Assembly: GCA_033065855.1 (NCBI GenBank)
Contig: JAVXUO010001426.1
Location: 1-64,000 of the forward strand
Source of the DNA: Escallonia rubra
Taxonomy: Eukaryota; Streptophyta; Magnoliopsida; Escalloniales; Escalloniaceae
Direction of reading: 5' to 3'
DNA: 64,000 nt
Shown: in pieces, positions 22,523-34,600 of the stretch
How the letters are laid out: every line of letters starts with the position of its first letter
Numbering within the stretch: position 1 is the first letter of the stretch
Program-made: the position numbers and the translations under genes
Notes under the pieces: model-generated
Databases searched by the model: none
Seen by the model: the letters and a program-made list of their open reading frames with translations, nothing else
Told to the model about the DNA's origin: nothing

Positions 22523-22910
22523 TGCCTAAGTGTGTTCATGTAGTCTAGTTATTGTGTACCCAAATGGCATTGTAAATTATGGACTCCAGTTTGTTTTGAT
22601 GTAAGCAGATGGCCTAATGTTAATGCAATGGACTCCGGGTTATTTTGATGCAATGTGACTGAAATGAGTTACTTTTATGCAATGGGAAGTGAAATGCATG
22701 GTTAAATGCAGTACATACACAAAAGACATAACTCCATGAGCAATGACACCATCAAACAACATAAAAAAGGCACCACCTGTATTACCAATAACAAACTACC
22801 AATTTATTACATAAAAAAACTCATATTGTTTTTAAAGTTCCAATCAAGCTCATGATTACCAATCAAGGTACCAAGTGATTACATAAAGACACAATAGAAA
22901 ACATAAAGTT

Positions 22911-25900
22911 CTAATCACACTCAACTACCAACATATCCATCTCATTTCCTAAACACATATCCATCAATTCTAATGATTCCTCTTCTTGGTAGGGGTAGCA
23001 GCTTGACTTCTTGTAAGAACCCTTTTTGGGAGTGGCAACTTGACTTCTTGTCACCACCCTAGTAGCTGTAGGAGAGTGAGTAGTAGCAAGAACACTGGCA
23101 GTGGGAGGCTTGGATAGAGTAGCAGCCTTGCTTCTTGTCACTTCCCTAGCAGGATGAGAGCTATCAAGAACACATATTCTGGAACTGGCTGACTTGGCTG
23201 GAGTTGCAGCCTTGCTTTTTGTCACTACCCTAGTAGGAGAAGAGTTATCAAGAACATTGGCACTGGAACTTGCACATTTGGATTAAGTTGCAGCATGGCT
23301 TCTTGTCACTACCCTAGCAGGAGTAGTAAGAGGTGTAGGGGTTATAGAAGTAACAACAGCAGGAACACTGACACTGGTAGACTTGGATGGGGTAGCATCT
23401 TGGCTCCCTGCACCCACAACCAATCTTGCATTTGTCTTTTTCCTCTCAAGTATGCCATTCCTCAATGCTGCAGATTCTTGGCCAATCACCTTTACAACCA
23501 TCTGTTCACTGTGTTGTTCTTGAGCAACCACATCATTTGTATCTACTTGATCATTTCTTGCTCCCATCTTCTGTGGTCTTGTTGCTCTTGCATTTTTCAT
23601 CTTCTGTGCAATCAAGCTCTTCCTCCTGGAAGCTTTCTTCTGTGTTCTTTCACTGTCATCCACATTCATAGTACTTGGGCTTTGATGTGTATTAACCTGT
23701 TTAAAGATGCCAAAATACAAGGGAAGTTACCATACTGTAAACAAATTGGACATGGTAACAGTTATTGACCTAAGAAAAACAAACTCACAGATAAATCCTG
23801 AGTTTTTCGTTCATGCCTTTGACCTGCATCAACATCCTGAGTTCTTCCTTCATTTCTCCTGACCTATTTATAGATGCCAAAGTACATGTGAAGTTAACCC
23901 TTCAGCATTGTTGTTCCATCAACACATATGTGAAGTTAACATATTGTAAGATATAATCACAGGTAACTTCTCTGGCCTCCCTGCTTGTCTTTGTCTTGCA
24001 TCAACACATATGGCATGTACATTGTCCACATTTGATTCAGCCAAAGCAGTTCCTTTTTGGGGCACACTTCCCTGTCCCTTGCATGTTCTTTGGTTGTGGC
24101 CATACTTCCCACACTTACCACAAGTCATTCTCACTCTCTTTCTACTTAGCTTAGTAGCACCTTTAGGGTCATCTTCACCCCTTCTCCTAACCATTCTTGG
24201 CCTTCCTGGTTGAGTATAATGAATTGGGGGAAGAAGTTCAGGCTTACCACTAGACTCCCAAAGGCCTGGACCATTGATTGGGTGGACGAGATTCTCATAT
24301 ATCTTAATCTTAGTCTCTTTTTTGTAACAATCATGCACCCATTCTCTGGTCTCATCTCTTTGTTTCTGCCATTTACCTCATCAGAATATATGGCAGAAAT
24401 AGCATGAAGGCAAGGGATGCCACTGAAGTCTCATCTTCTACATGTACAAGTCATATCTCTTAAATTCACAACATACTGAGCACTAAAGGGATATCTAAGC
24501 TGGTACTCATATCCCTCATTCCAGGTGTTAATACACTCATTTGACCTAGCCTTGTTCATCTCAACTATTTCCTGAATATGAGGTGTATTCCTCCCATTGT
24601 GCTTTTTCACATCATCTCTTTTCTTGTACATTCTTTTCATTAGAAGAACTCTAATCCCTTCAAGCATGGCCAAACTAAATTTATCCATATTTTCAAAAAT
24701 AAAGCTATTGAATTAATCAAAGTAAATATTCAATATCATATCAAATTTAACGAAAATAGAAAAATGAGCCATGCTCCAGTCTTTGGGGCTAACATTCATT
24801 AGCCATTGATAAGCTGCTGAGTCATCCTTTTTCAAGTTCTCCATTATTCTATTAAAGTATCTCATTTCAGATGATTTGCTTGCATTTTGCATATAATCTT
24901 TCAGCTTATGTCCCTTGAACAACTTGCTATAATTTTTGTACATGTGCAACAAGCAAAATATGTGCTCAGCATCATCTGGAAATACATCTTGCATTGCTGG
25001 AACCAAACCCTTCATTTAAACATATTTTCAAATTAGAATTGGATAACACTAATAGTTCATGAAAATCATTATCAATATATAAGGTTTTTTGTAATTTACC
25101 TTTTACCTATCTGAAATGAATGTCCATTCATGCTGATTTTGGTTCCCAATGCCAATGTCCCTCCCAAGCAGTCCCATAAACCATGTCCATGAACTCTTAT
25201 TCTCTACCTCCACTATTGCATATGCAATTGGGAACATGCAATTATCTGCATCTATCCCAACAGTAGATAATAACTGTGAGGGGAAATGACCCTTCAGAAA
25301 AAACCTATCTAATCCAATGAATGGCCTGCAGTGTTTGAACCCTGCCTTGCATTCCCCTAGACAAACATATAACCTCTGAAACCTATACTGATTTTCACCC
25401 TCCTCTATCTTCTTAACCACCATTGTAGTATCTGGATTGGTTCTACAAACCTCATTACAGTAATCCCATATTCTTTTGTACTGCTCCAAATGGCTCCCAT
25501 TGATCTCATCTAATGCCTTCCTTTTAGCCCTGTAAGCTTGATGTTTGCTTACACCAAGTGTGAACTCATTTATGGCAACATCTTTCAAAGCAGGCATTGG
25601 TATACTTGGGTTTGACCTAATCCTCTCCATGTAAGTCTTTGACAGCCACTTATAAGTGGCCCTCCTGTGGTAATAGAGGGTAGGGAAATCATGGTCTCTA
25701 AATATATGTTTTAACCTGCCATGTTGTGGACCCTTGCCTCTTAGACCCATATAATGTCCACTTACAGTGCTCACTTCCAATGCATATTGCCCTCACCCCA
25801 ACCTTGTCATTTTTTACAAACTCTATCTCTCTCTTCTGCCTTATAGCATACTCTTTAATTGCCTCCTTGAATTCTTCCCTACTAGCAAACAACATCCCCA

Positions 25901-26834
25901 CTTGAAACTCTGGATCTTTCATGTCTCTGTCAGGCATAAATTGTGCATTCCTAACCCTGCCAGCTTCTTCATCTGAGTCAGATGACAGACTCCTTAACTC
26001 ATCTGACAAGTCATAATGCTCATCCCTTCTCTCTTTTGGTGCCTCAATTACCCCTAGGTCAGGAACTGTGTCAATCATCTTTTGCTTACCTCTATCACTC
26101 TATGCATCACCAACCAATTCAACAGTTAAACCCCTGTTTCCATCATTGGGTATGTCTTCCTCACTAAAGTCATAGTCACTGTCCTTAAAGTGGCCATATC
26201 CTACATCAGCCTTACTATCAGCTTGACTACCATCTTCATCACCATCTCCAGTCAAATCTTCATCACCATCTTCACTACCATCATCACCATCTTCATCCCC
26301 ATCTTCAGAACTATCTGACCTACCATCTTCATCACCATCTTCAGTACCACTTTCATTACCATCTAACCTACCATCTACACCAGTTTGCTTATTTGTTTAC
26401 TGAGTTTCAGGTACAGTTTTCCTCAAAGGGCCAACTTGTTCATTTCCCATAGCTTGACTTTGAGAACCATCAAACAACCCCTCCAACTTACTACCATTTA
26501 CATCCATCACATCATGTGATACCAAAACCCCCCTCTCATCTGTCATCCCCACTAATGTAAGGTCATCAACATTATCACCAATTAATGTTTCACATAGTTC
26601 CTTGTATACCTCTATCACAGTATTAGGACCAACATACACCATCATATCTCTAATATCATCATCATTCTTTAACCTTCTCAGCCCCTCATCTAAAGCCATA
26701 CCAGGTACTCTATAGTGGAAATAACATTTTCCCTTATAACCCTCTTCTTCCACCATTATAACAACCTCTTGTACTGAAAATAGATCTACATGACACATGT
26801 CATAGTTGTCTACAACCCCACCCACGTATTCCAT
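22911..26834 (-). pseudogene. MuDR-type (mudrA) transposase, disrupted
   Basis: Domains in order on the minus strand: a PB1-like N-terminus from 26834 (MEYVGGVVDN); an acidic Glu/Asp/Gly tract (26390-26150); a Mutator DNA-binding domain (GVRAICIGSEHCKWTLYG); the MULE catalytic domain (FIGLDRFFLKGHFPSQLL, SWTWFMGLL, FISDR, HIFCLLHMYKN); a SWIM-type finger (CTCRR, then GIPCLHA); and a CCHC knuckle (CGKCGKYGHNQRTC). The C-terminal tail has repeats of the form RVVTRSxAAT. Lesions: in-frame stops at 26397-26399, 26100-26102, 24713-24715, 24431-24433 and 23283-23285; frameshifts near 25700 and 24340; and an intron at about 25105-25016 whose phases do not match. It cannot make a full protein. Confidence 0.9.
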
Positions 26835-27518
26835 TATTGAGACTTACACAAAGTGTCTCCCATGGTGCAATTCAAGAGTAAAATAATAAGACCCATTCAC
26901 TGCACAAACAATTAAAATATGCTTAATTTAATCAGATCCAATTCACACTACAGACAACACACTGACCATATAATATACATTATTCAATTTCCATGGAAAA
27001 AACCATATAGAACTACATCAGTATATAAGTACATTCAAATTGGTATATAAAAATGAAATTCAACAACAGACTACATCACTTTATCAAAGTCAAAGCAATT
27101 TCGTAGTCAATATTGGAATATACGTATAGAACAAAAAACCTAAAAAGCAACAATGTCTCATATATCAATACAAAGCAACAATGTCGCATGTTTAAAGCAA
27201 TAAAGCATCAAAAGTTTGAACAATATACCGTACAACGCAACATTGCCGAGATTGACACCCCTTTGCCAAGTCATGCTGCTTCGGTTTCGATATTGCTTCG
27301 ATTTCGATACTTATGGAATCGCGATCAAACAAAAAACCTAAAACAAATGACCAAACTCAATTTAGTCAATAAAATCCCAAATTAAACCCTAATTGATACT
27401 TAAGTCCATAATCAAACAGTAATCGATCAACAATGAAGCCCTAATTCGTACCTAATCTCTTGCTCTTACTCACCAATGTTCAACTCCCTCTCTGCTTTGA
27501 CAATATGTGCTATAGGGC

Positions 27519-27728
27519 TAATTTTGGAGGGAAACCGATGAGGCGAAGGCAAAGGGACGAAAATACCCCCACCAAAGTCACATTAACGGCTGAAAATAGA
27601 CGGCCGTGTGGAAAAAGACTTCAGTGGTTAATTTTAAAAAGTAAGGGGACTGATCTTACCATTTTTAAAATACATGGACTATATGTGAGAACTGAGAAAA
27701 GTTTAGGGACCATATGTGTTGTTACCTC
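27519..27728 (-). repeat. Right terminal inverted repeat of the MULE
   Basis: Reverse complement of 21814-22017. The transposase start codon (26834) lies about 685 bp inside it. Confidence 0.9.
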
Positions 27729-27738
27729 CATTTACAAT

Positions 27739-28059
27739 CTATTTTAACTACATCTTTTTAGTGAGCTTTTAACTATAAAAAGCAAGCACAACGTTATAAG
27801 TACTTACTACTATTTAAAAATTTTAATTGTGTTCCTCTCAAAAAATAAAATTACATAAATCTTTTACGATCCTTTTGGTAAACAAAATACATGCTATTTT
27901 TAGTGGATGGGTACCTCAACCAAAAAAAAGTTAGCGTTGTATCAATTCATTCTTTTCTATGGAAGGACGCTGCATTATGCATTGAATTTGATCTTGAATA
28001 AGAAGTCTAGTTGCTTTTAGGCATTAAAACTAAAAGATTCTTGCTACTTGTTGGCACAA
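27739..28059. other. Spacer between the MULE and a MITE
   Basis: AT-rich sequence with no gene or repeat that I can classify. Confidence 0.6.
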
Positions 28060-28062
28060 TAA

Positions 28063-28697
28063 GAGGTCGTTTGAGATTGATTCTAAAAAGCAGAATTCTG
28101 CTTAAATCTTGACCAGTTTTCAAAATCAGATTTAATCTACTTTAAGCAGAATCACTATACTGTTTGGCAAAAGTAGTTGTAAACTAACTTAAAATTATAA
28201 AAGTGTTTGGATAAAAAATGCTTAAATCAGTTCCACTTTAACAAAATGACCATAGATGACACTCAATAAATAAATTTCTTATATCCATTTAGAAAGGTGA
28301 TGTTAAGATAATTTTTATTTGTAAATTACACAAATAAATTATCAAAAAGTTATTTTCATATACCCACAAAAGTTGTTTATTTTTTACTTTAAATTAAGAA
28401 CACTCACAATCTCACATTAGTGTTTATAGTACAATAATTTTTGCAAATTAGTTGAAGAGTCTGAGATATCCTTTTGTGAGAAATATGAAGATAGTATGGT
28501 AAATTAGAAGGTCAAACCTGATTATGAGAAAAATGATTATTTCATAATCCTCACTTTTCAAAATTATGAATTTAATCAGTTTTGAGCTTTTTGAGGCAGA
28601 TTAAATCTCTTAATCTGTTTTGCCAAACACCCACAAACCTGATTTAATATAGATTAAATCAGGTTTGACCATCCCAAAATCAATCTCAAACGCCCTC
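28063..28697 (-). mobile_element. Tourist-like MITE, copy 2
   Basis: A 635-bp element with termini GAGGTCGTTTGAGATTGATT and, in reverse complement, GAGGGCGTTTGAGATTGATT. It is flanked by a perfect TAA duplication (28060-28062 and 28698-28700), typical of PIF/Harbinger elements. It is the reverse complement of the family member at 14167-14849. It has no coding capacity. Confidence 0.88.
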
Positions 28698-28889
28698 TAA
28701 GTCTAGTTGCTTTTAAACTTGATGCAATTAACAAATAAGAATCACAAATCAAGGTGAATTAAAACGCCGTGGCAATTTTTAAAATCACATTGATACTCAT
28801 AACTTTACAAATAACATCATCCCTTAACAAATCCTCATGTTAACGTAACTGTTACCGTAACACTTATAATGATGTTTTACAAAAATAAT

Positions 28890-29898
28890 GGATAATTGCG
28901 TAAAATACCCCTGTGGTTTGGGGTCGTTGCAAAAAAATTTCTTCCGTTACAAAAACTGCAAGAAGACACATAAGATATTCATTCTGTTGCAACCGTTAGA
29001 GAAATCGTCCAAATTGACGACGCGTGATATTCACTTTCTTAAAAAATGCGTTTGATAAATTTTAATATATTAAAAAGACTAAATTACCCTGTTTTTTTTT
29101 CTCTCCCATCCAAGTCCCAAATTCTTCTCCATTCCAATCAAACCCTAACCCTAGCCACCACCTCAACAACCAAAACCCTAGCCGCCGCCCCCACCCAGCC
29201 CCATCTACCGCCGCCGCCACCCATTTCGGCCACCACCCAGCCCTGCCGCAGCTGCCACTGCCGCTAGCGCCTTCATCAACTGGAGCCAAGTTCGTCGCCA
29301 CCACTGCGAACTCCACGTCGCCATCCCCGTCATATCCCCCACCTCTTACATCGCCGCTCACCCCGCGATCAACCCCAGCGACTTGTGTCCCCGCCAAGCC
29401 CACCATCAACCCTATCCAATTGCTCGACCGATTGCGCCGCCATAAACCATATCCAATTGCGTCGCTGCCACAAGCTTGATTCAATAGCCAAAACCCGAGC
29501 ATATCCAATTGCGTCGCTGCAATAAGGATTTCGATCAAGCCCCGTTAGGCGCTCGCCACTGGCCCTGTCCACCCACCATGACCAGCGTCGCGGCCCGCCA
29601 ACCCCGCCATCAACCCTATACTTGCGCCGGCACCACCTTCTTAATCTACCACCACAAGCTGCCCCTATGCCTCATGCCTAATACCAACACCATACATACA
29701 AAAGAAAAACCCTAGATCTACAATTACGTACAATTACAGTTTATATGGAGGGATAATTTAGTCATTTTCTTCGTTCCGTTACGGGAGTTGACAGGTGTAA
29801 CACTTTTTAAATCTTAGGTGTCTTCTTGCAATTTTTGTAACGGAAGAGTTTTTTTTTGCAACTACCTCAAACCACAGGGGTATTTTACGCAATTATCC
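28890..29898. mobile_element. Pack-MULE-like element with GC-rich cargo
   Basis: Long terminal inverted repeats (about 85 bp) start GGATAATTGCGTAAAATACC at both ends and share CTTCCGTTACAAAAA and GCAAGAAGACAC. The flanks CAAAAATAAT and CAAAAATTTA may be a decayed 10-bp duplication (7 of 10 match). The core at about 29110-29710 is proline/alanine-codon-rich, GC-rich sequence (GCCGCCGCCACCCATTTCGG type) quite unlike the AT-rich ends. It holds a short internal direct repeat, CATATCCAATTGCGTCGCTG, at about 29448 and 29499. Captured host sequence would explain this. No intact gene is seen. Confidence 0.65.
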
Positions 29899-29909
29899 CA
29901 AAAATTTAT

Positions 29910-31622
29910 CATTAAAAATTTGCAAATTAATCAAAGTAACAAATTCTAGTCGCAAACTTTTACATGAAGAATCTGTCCAATCCTGTACCAAACATGAATC
30001 TTTCGATTCATTTGGTTCTCACGCCCAATTACTTCAATTATTTATGATAAATTTCAATATCTTTTTATTTTTATTTTTGAATATAATGAGCCTATCCGAC
30101 TAACCAAAAATACTAATGGATCTAGCCTTGGCTTTAAATTGTGATAATCACCAACCATAACAAAGTGATGAAGTTCTCGCGGTGGCGTACATCAAATATC
30201 TTGAAACATTTCGTGGAAATGTATCTAAAAATAAACAATTACATTCATCATGGCCTATTACAAACTTTCTAGATAAATGATTAAAATTTAAAAATAAGGC
30301 CATCAAATCTCAAACATTTTGTTCTATTTGTCAACTCTTAAGACATTTACAAACATAACCAAATGGATGCATAAAGTTAGTAGACCCGGTTACTAGAACT
30401 TAATCAATTAATATGATTTCCATATATGGATATAAAAAAACAACAATGCTAATCAATATGGTCAAGAGTTGCTCTGAAACCAACTGTTAGCATTTACAGA
30501 ATAAAACAATACTAATGACTTACCTCCAGCCATGATTGATCAAATATTATCGTTCTCTAGCTTCACAATCCAAGTAAATTCACAAAGAGGTTTCACTATC
30601 ACTAAGTCTTTATGCCTCACGAACTTGTGATCCAAATATATGCATCTTACTCATTAATATGTTGTGAAGTTTAGTAAGGAAAAAAGTCTTCTAACCTATT
30701 CAGGTATTAGTAGGAGAGTCGGTAATAATGTTTTCATTCTGAAAATAGAAACCCTTCTTATTGGGATAGTATTCATCAGAACTTCCACCTTTATGAACGA
30801 AAGTAGCATTTTCTTAGTTGTTATGGTGATTATTTATTTTGATACGGAGTATAATTTCTATTATATCAGATTTTGAGAACTTGTTGCCAGTGACACATAA
30901 ATAATATATGGGTGCGATTATTTGTTAGTTACTGAGATCTTCACCGCTTCGACATAAAACAATAAAAACAATGAAACATGTTGCTTGCTACACCTAATTA
31001 ACATGCATGTGGCGTGTCTTCAAAATCACACTAGTTACCTTGAAAAAGTTATCTAAAACGACGTTATTTTGAAGGGTAAGTCACAAACAACTTATCCACT
31101 GTCGAGTTACAACTTAAATTTTCCATATGATAAAGATCTATCCTTAGTTGGATCACTTATACAACGCTCTATGCCCTCAAATGGCAAATCCATGTTAATT
31201 TCACAGGAATCATTGCTGCAAAACTATGTGAAAGTTGTTACCTGGGAATCCTGTGTGTAGGTGCAATGTTGGCATTGTTGGTGTTTTCTGTATAAAAAAC
31301 AATATTTTGAATGCAGTGTTTGGTGCCAACTCTCCCTGCATTTGCATGGCTTAAAAGCTGTGCGCTATATGAAACTAAGGAGTCAGTTATATATGAGTTG
31401 TATCCCTCTACACTGTCTCTCTGTCCTTCTCTTTCTCTCTCCCTCTCTCTCTATATCTACACATGGATATAGATACACTTTACATATATAGAGAGATTTT
31501 TCTCTAATTTCTCGACCACAGCCACCCAAAAATATCCGGTTTTTTTGCCAACTTGCTCTCGTCTATATATGGGCAAGTGCCCATCCGGCTTTATACGAGA
31601 GTAGGGCTTGTGTAAAGAATTC
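29910..31622. other. Upstream region of TPS1
   Basis: Intergenic sequence that must hold the TPS1 promoter and 5' UTR. A possible copia LTR remnant occupies 30485-31003. A CT-rich tract at 31408-31452 (CTCTCTCCCTCTCTCTCT) and the TATATATGAG at about 31391 sit where a plant core promoter or leader would be, but no start site can be fixed. Confidence 0.5.
30471..31003 (-). mobile_element. Possible Ty1-copia LTR remnant
   Basis: The segment 30485-31003 starts TGTTAGC and ends TTAACA, compatible with LTR termini. Immediately to its left, the minus strand reads TGGTTTCAGAGC, one base from the usual initiator-methionine tRNA primer-binding site TGGTATCAGAGC. No target duplication and no pol sequence are seen, so this is weak. 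Confidence 0.35.
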
Positions 31623-34600
31623 ATGATGACGGTCAAATCATCTGAAGAGATTGGCATTCTGCAAAAAGATTTGGTAATAATGCCAACCCAGTTTTTATTT
31701 TCCAATTTCATCTATACCCACTTCGAATTCCTCAAAAGATTTTTCTCTTGTATTTATGGGTTTAGATTTTATATGCTTTTTTGTAAGTTGCTTGAGTATG
31801 AGTTTCGATTGGCCTTGATATCTTCATGGATAATTTTTACACTACATTGTTTAATTTCTTGATTGTTTTTATGTTAATGTAGATATATGTGTTTCTTTAA
31901 TTAGTGAAAATCAAGAATCACTGTACTCTAACCTATATACTCGTGTTCGTTGTCATACTTGGATCAGATTACTCCTGATGCAATTTTCTCATGAAATGCA
32001 ATCTGCTTCAAATGTCCTCCCCGTCTCTCTCTCTCTCGTTTTTTGTTCCCCCTAGTTTTTCTTTTTCTATGATAATTGTTACCTGTTTTACTTTAAAGTT
32101 TCTTCTAGAAAAAGAATGCCGCAACCATAATTGGTTTTCCCACGTACCAAGTTCAGTAAATGTTAAATGATTAACTAGATAATGGATTTTGATAATTAGT
32201 TGGATTGATTCTGAAGTGTGTGTGTATGTGTGGGTGTGGGTGTGTGTGCGGAAGGGGTTGGGGTAGGAGTGGGGTTGGGGTCAAGTGCATCCAAATGCTT
32301 GAAGCAGTAAGAAACTGCTTAGACTTCAAATGAGTACTAATTTTGTTTGTTTAGTGTAAAGTAATTTATCTGGGTACACTAGAATGATTTACAGTTTGGA
32401 TGAGTACCCACGTTTGTGCGACTTGCTGTTTAAAATTTCAATTGCAGGCTGAATTACAGAGCTCACAAATACCAGGAAACAAGTATAACTATAACTCTGC
32501 CATTCCTAGGACTAGATTGGAGAGGCAATTGAGGGAAAGGGAGCTAAGGAAATCCAATTGGTCTTCCCATCCTAATGAGGAGGTTAGAGATGGCAATCGG
32601 GAAGTGGATGTTTTTGGGGATGGCCCGTTGTCAACTGAAGGTGATAACTGGCAGGAAGAGTTCTTGGAAGGGATTGCAGCAGCAAGAGAGCTTGCTGATG
32701 GACGTGAGAGGAAGGATGGACAGCCTCCCAAGCAACGCTTATTGGTGGTGGCTAATCGGCTGCCTGTATCTGCAGTAAGAAGGGGTGCGGACTCATGGGC
32801 ACTAGAAATGAGTGTAGGAGGCCTTGTCAGGGCACTTTTGGGTAAGTATAAGCTGGATTCCCTGTAAATTTGATGCTTGGTATTCACTTAAATGTTTTTC
32901 CATTTAAGTTCTTCATCTCTTTGATGGTTGAATATTGGTAATGACGAGAACATTTATCAACCAGTCCGGTGCTTCTAAGTGGTGCTCAATTTTCTTTTTG
33001 AAGGTGTAAATGACTTTGAAGCCAGATGGATTGGTTGGGCTGGTGTAAATGTACCTGATGAAATTGGACAGAGTTCACTTACTAAAGCTTTAGCCGAAAA
33101 GGTTGTCAAATTTGGTCCCAGAATGCTTCTGCCATTGATTATGAATTTTACATAGTCCGCAAGCTTATATTACAACTGTTAGTCACAACATTCATGGTTA
33201 GATTGTGTTACTGAATGCAGAGGTGCATCCCAGTTTTCCTTGATGAAGAGATTGTTCATCAATATTACAATGGCTATTGTAACAACATTCTCTGGCCTCT
33301 TTTTCACTATCTTGGGCTTCCACAAGAAGACCGTCTTGCAACCACTCGTGGTTTCCAGTCTCAGTTTGATGCATACAAGAAGGCTAACCAAATGTTTGCT
33401 GATGTGGTAAATGAGCATTATGAAGAGGGTGATGTGGTTTGGTGCCATGATTACCATCTAATGTTTCTCCCAAAATGCCTAAAAGATTATAACAACGAAA
33501 TGAAAGTTGGTTGGTTTCTCCATACACCCTTCCCTTCTTCTGAAATTCACAGGACATTGCCATCTCGATCAGAGCTGCTACGATCTGTTCTTGCTGCAGA
33601 TCTAGTTGGGTAGGTCTTACATATTCACATTACTAGTTAAAATATGTGTTGCTTTTATATTTTTTTCTTTTTTTTATTCAACAATTGGGGTGAATTTCAA
33701 ACTTTAGAACGGGTTTATGGTCTGCAACTAGCTGTTTGCAAGCCTAGGAAGGAAATTATTGGTATATTGAGGAGGTCTGCATCCTTTTTGCCATAATATG
33801 CGTTTTTTTTTGTCTAGGACCAAATTATTCAAGTTCTTCAAATTTGCTTGTTTATTGCTGGGACATATGGGGTCAATCATCATTGACATCCATATTAGTT
33901 TGGCAAAATCATTGGCTGTTGGTAATAAAGACTTCTCTCAGAGAAACTGAAGAAAACAATTTGATCAACCCGAAGTTCTTTTAGCTGGGCATTTTTAGGC
34001 GTCAATGTGTTATATGAAGCAGACTAGAAAAAATTATATGAATATGTGCATGTGAAGTAGATTCGTGAAGTCTGTGGTTATAGCTTTCACATGGATCAAG
34101 CATTTGTCTAGGAACAGCTTGTGAAGTACTATAGCAATTCAAGTTTTGCATATTATTTAACTTCTCAAGGTCATAAGTGTTTATAATTTTCTGATTTCCT
34201 CTTCCAGCTTCCACACTTATGACTATGCAAGGCATTTTGTTAGTGCTTGTACTCGAATTCTTGGGCTTGAGGGTACACCAGAAGGAGTGGAGGATCAAGG
34301 AAAGCTTACTCGTGTGGCTGCGGTATTTGTTGTTTCTGCCCAATGTCATGTTTTTCTCCCTTTTATGCAATTGGAAAATCGGTACTGTATTATATGGAGC
34401 TCCTGAATTCTTCATCATGATCATGAACTTGAAAATGCAGTTTCCTATTGGGATAGATTCTGATCGGTTCATTCGAGCTCTTGAACTCCCTAAAGTGAAG
34501 GATCACATCAAAGAATTTCAAGATAGATTTGCGGGCCGAAAGGTAGGTGTCGCTCTCTTTTGCATGTCTGTACCGTTATTTTAGGACATATACATGTTGA

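Larger units (their letters stand above)
21814..27728. mobile_element. Complete MuDR-like MULE
   Basis: A 5.9-kb Mutator-like element bounded by a perfect 10-bp target duplication CATTTACAAT (21804-21813 and 27729-27738). Terminal inverted repeats of about 205-210 bp start GAGGTAACATCACATATGG at the left and, in reverse complement, GAGGTAACAACACATATGG at the right. They share TTTTCTCAGTTCTCACATAT and CCACACGGCCGTCT. Inside are a decayed transposase gene on the minus strand (22911-26834) and an intact convergent GRF zinc-finger gene on the plus strand (22120-22522). Confidence 0.93.

Noticed and set aside
23283-23768. Plus-strand frames antisense to the transposase C-terminus
   Set aside because: Shadows of the Ser/Thr/Ala-rich transposase tail; the minus strand carries the family motifs.
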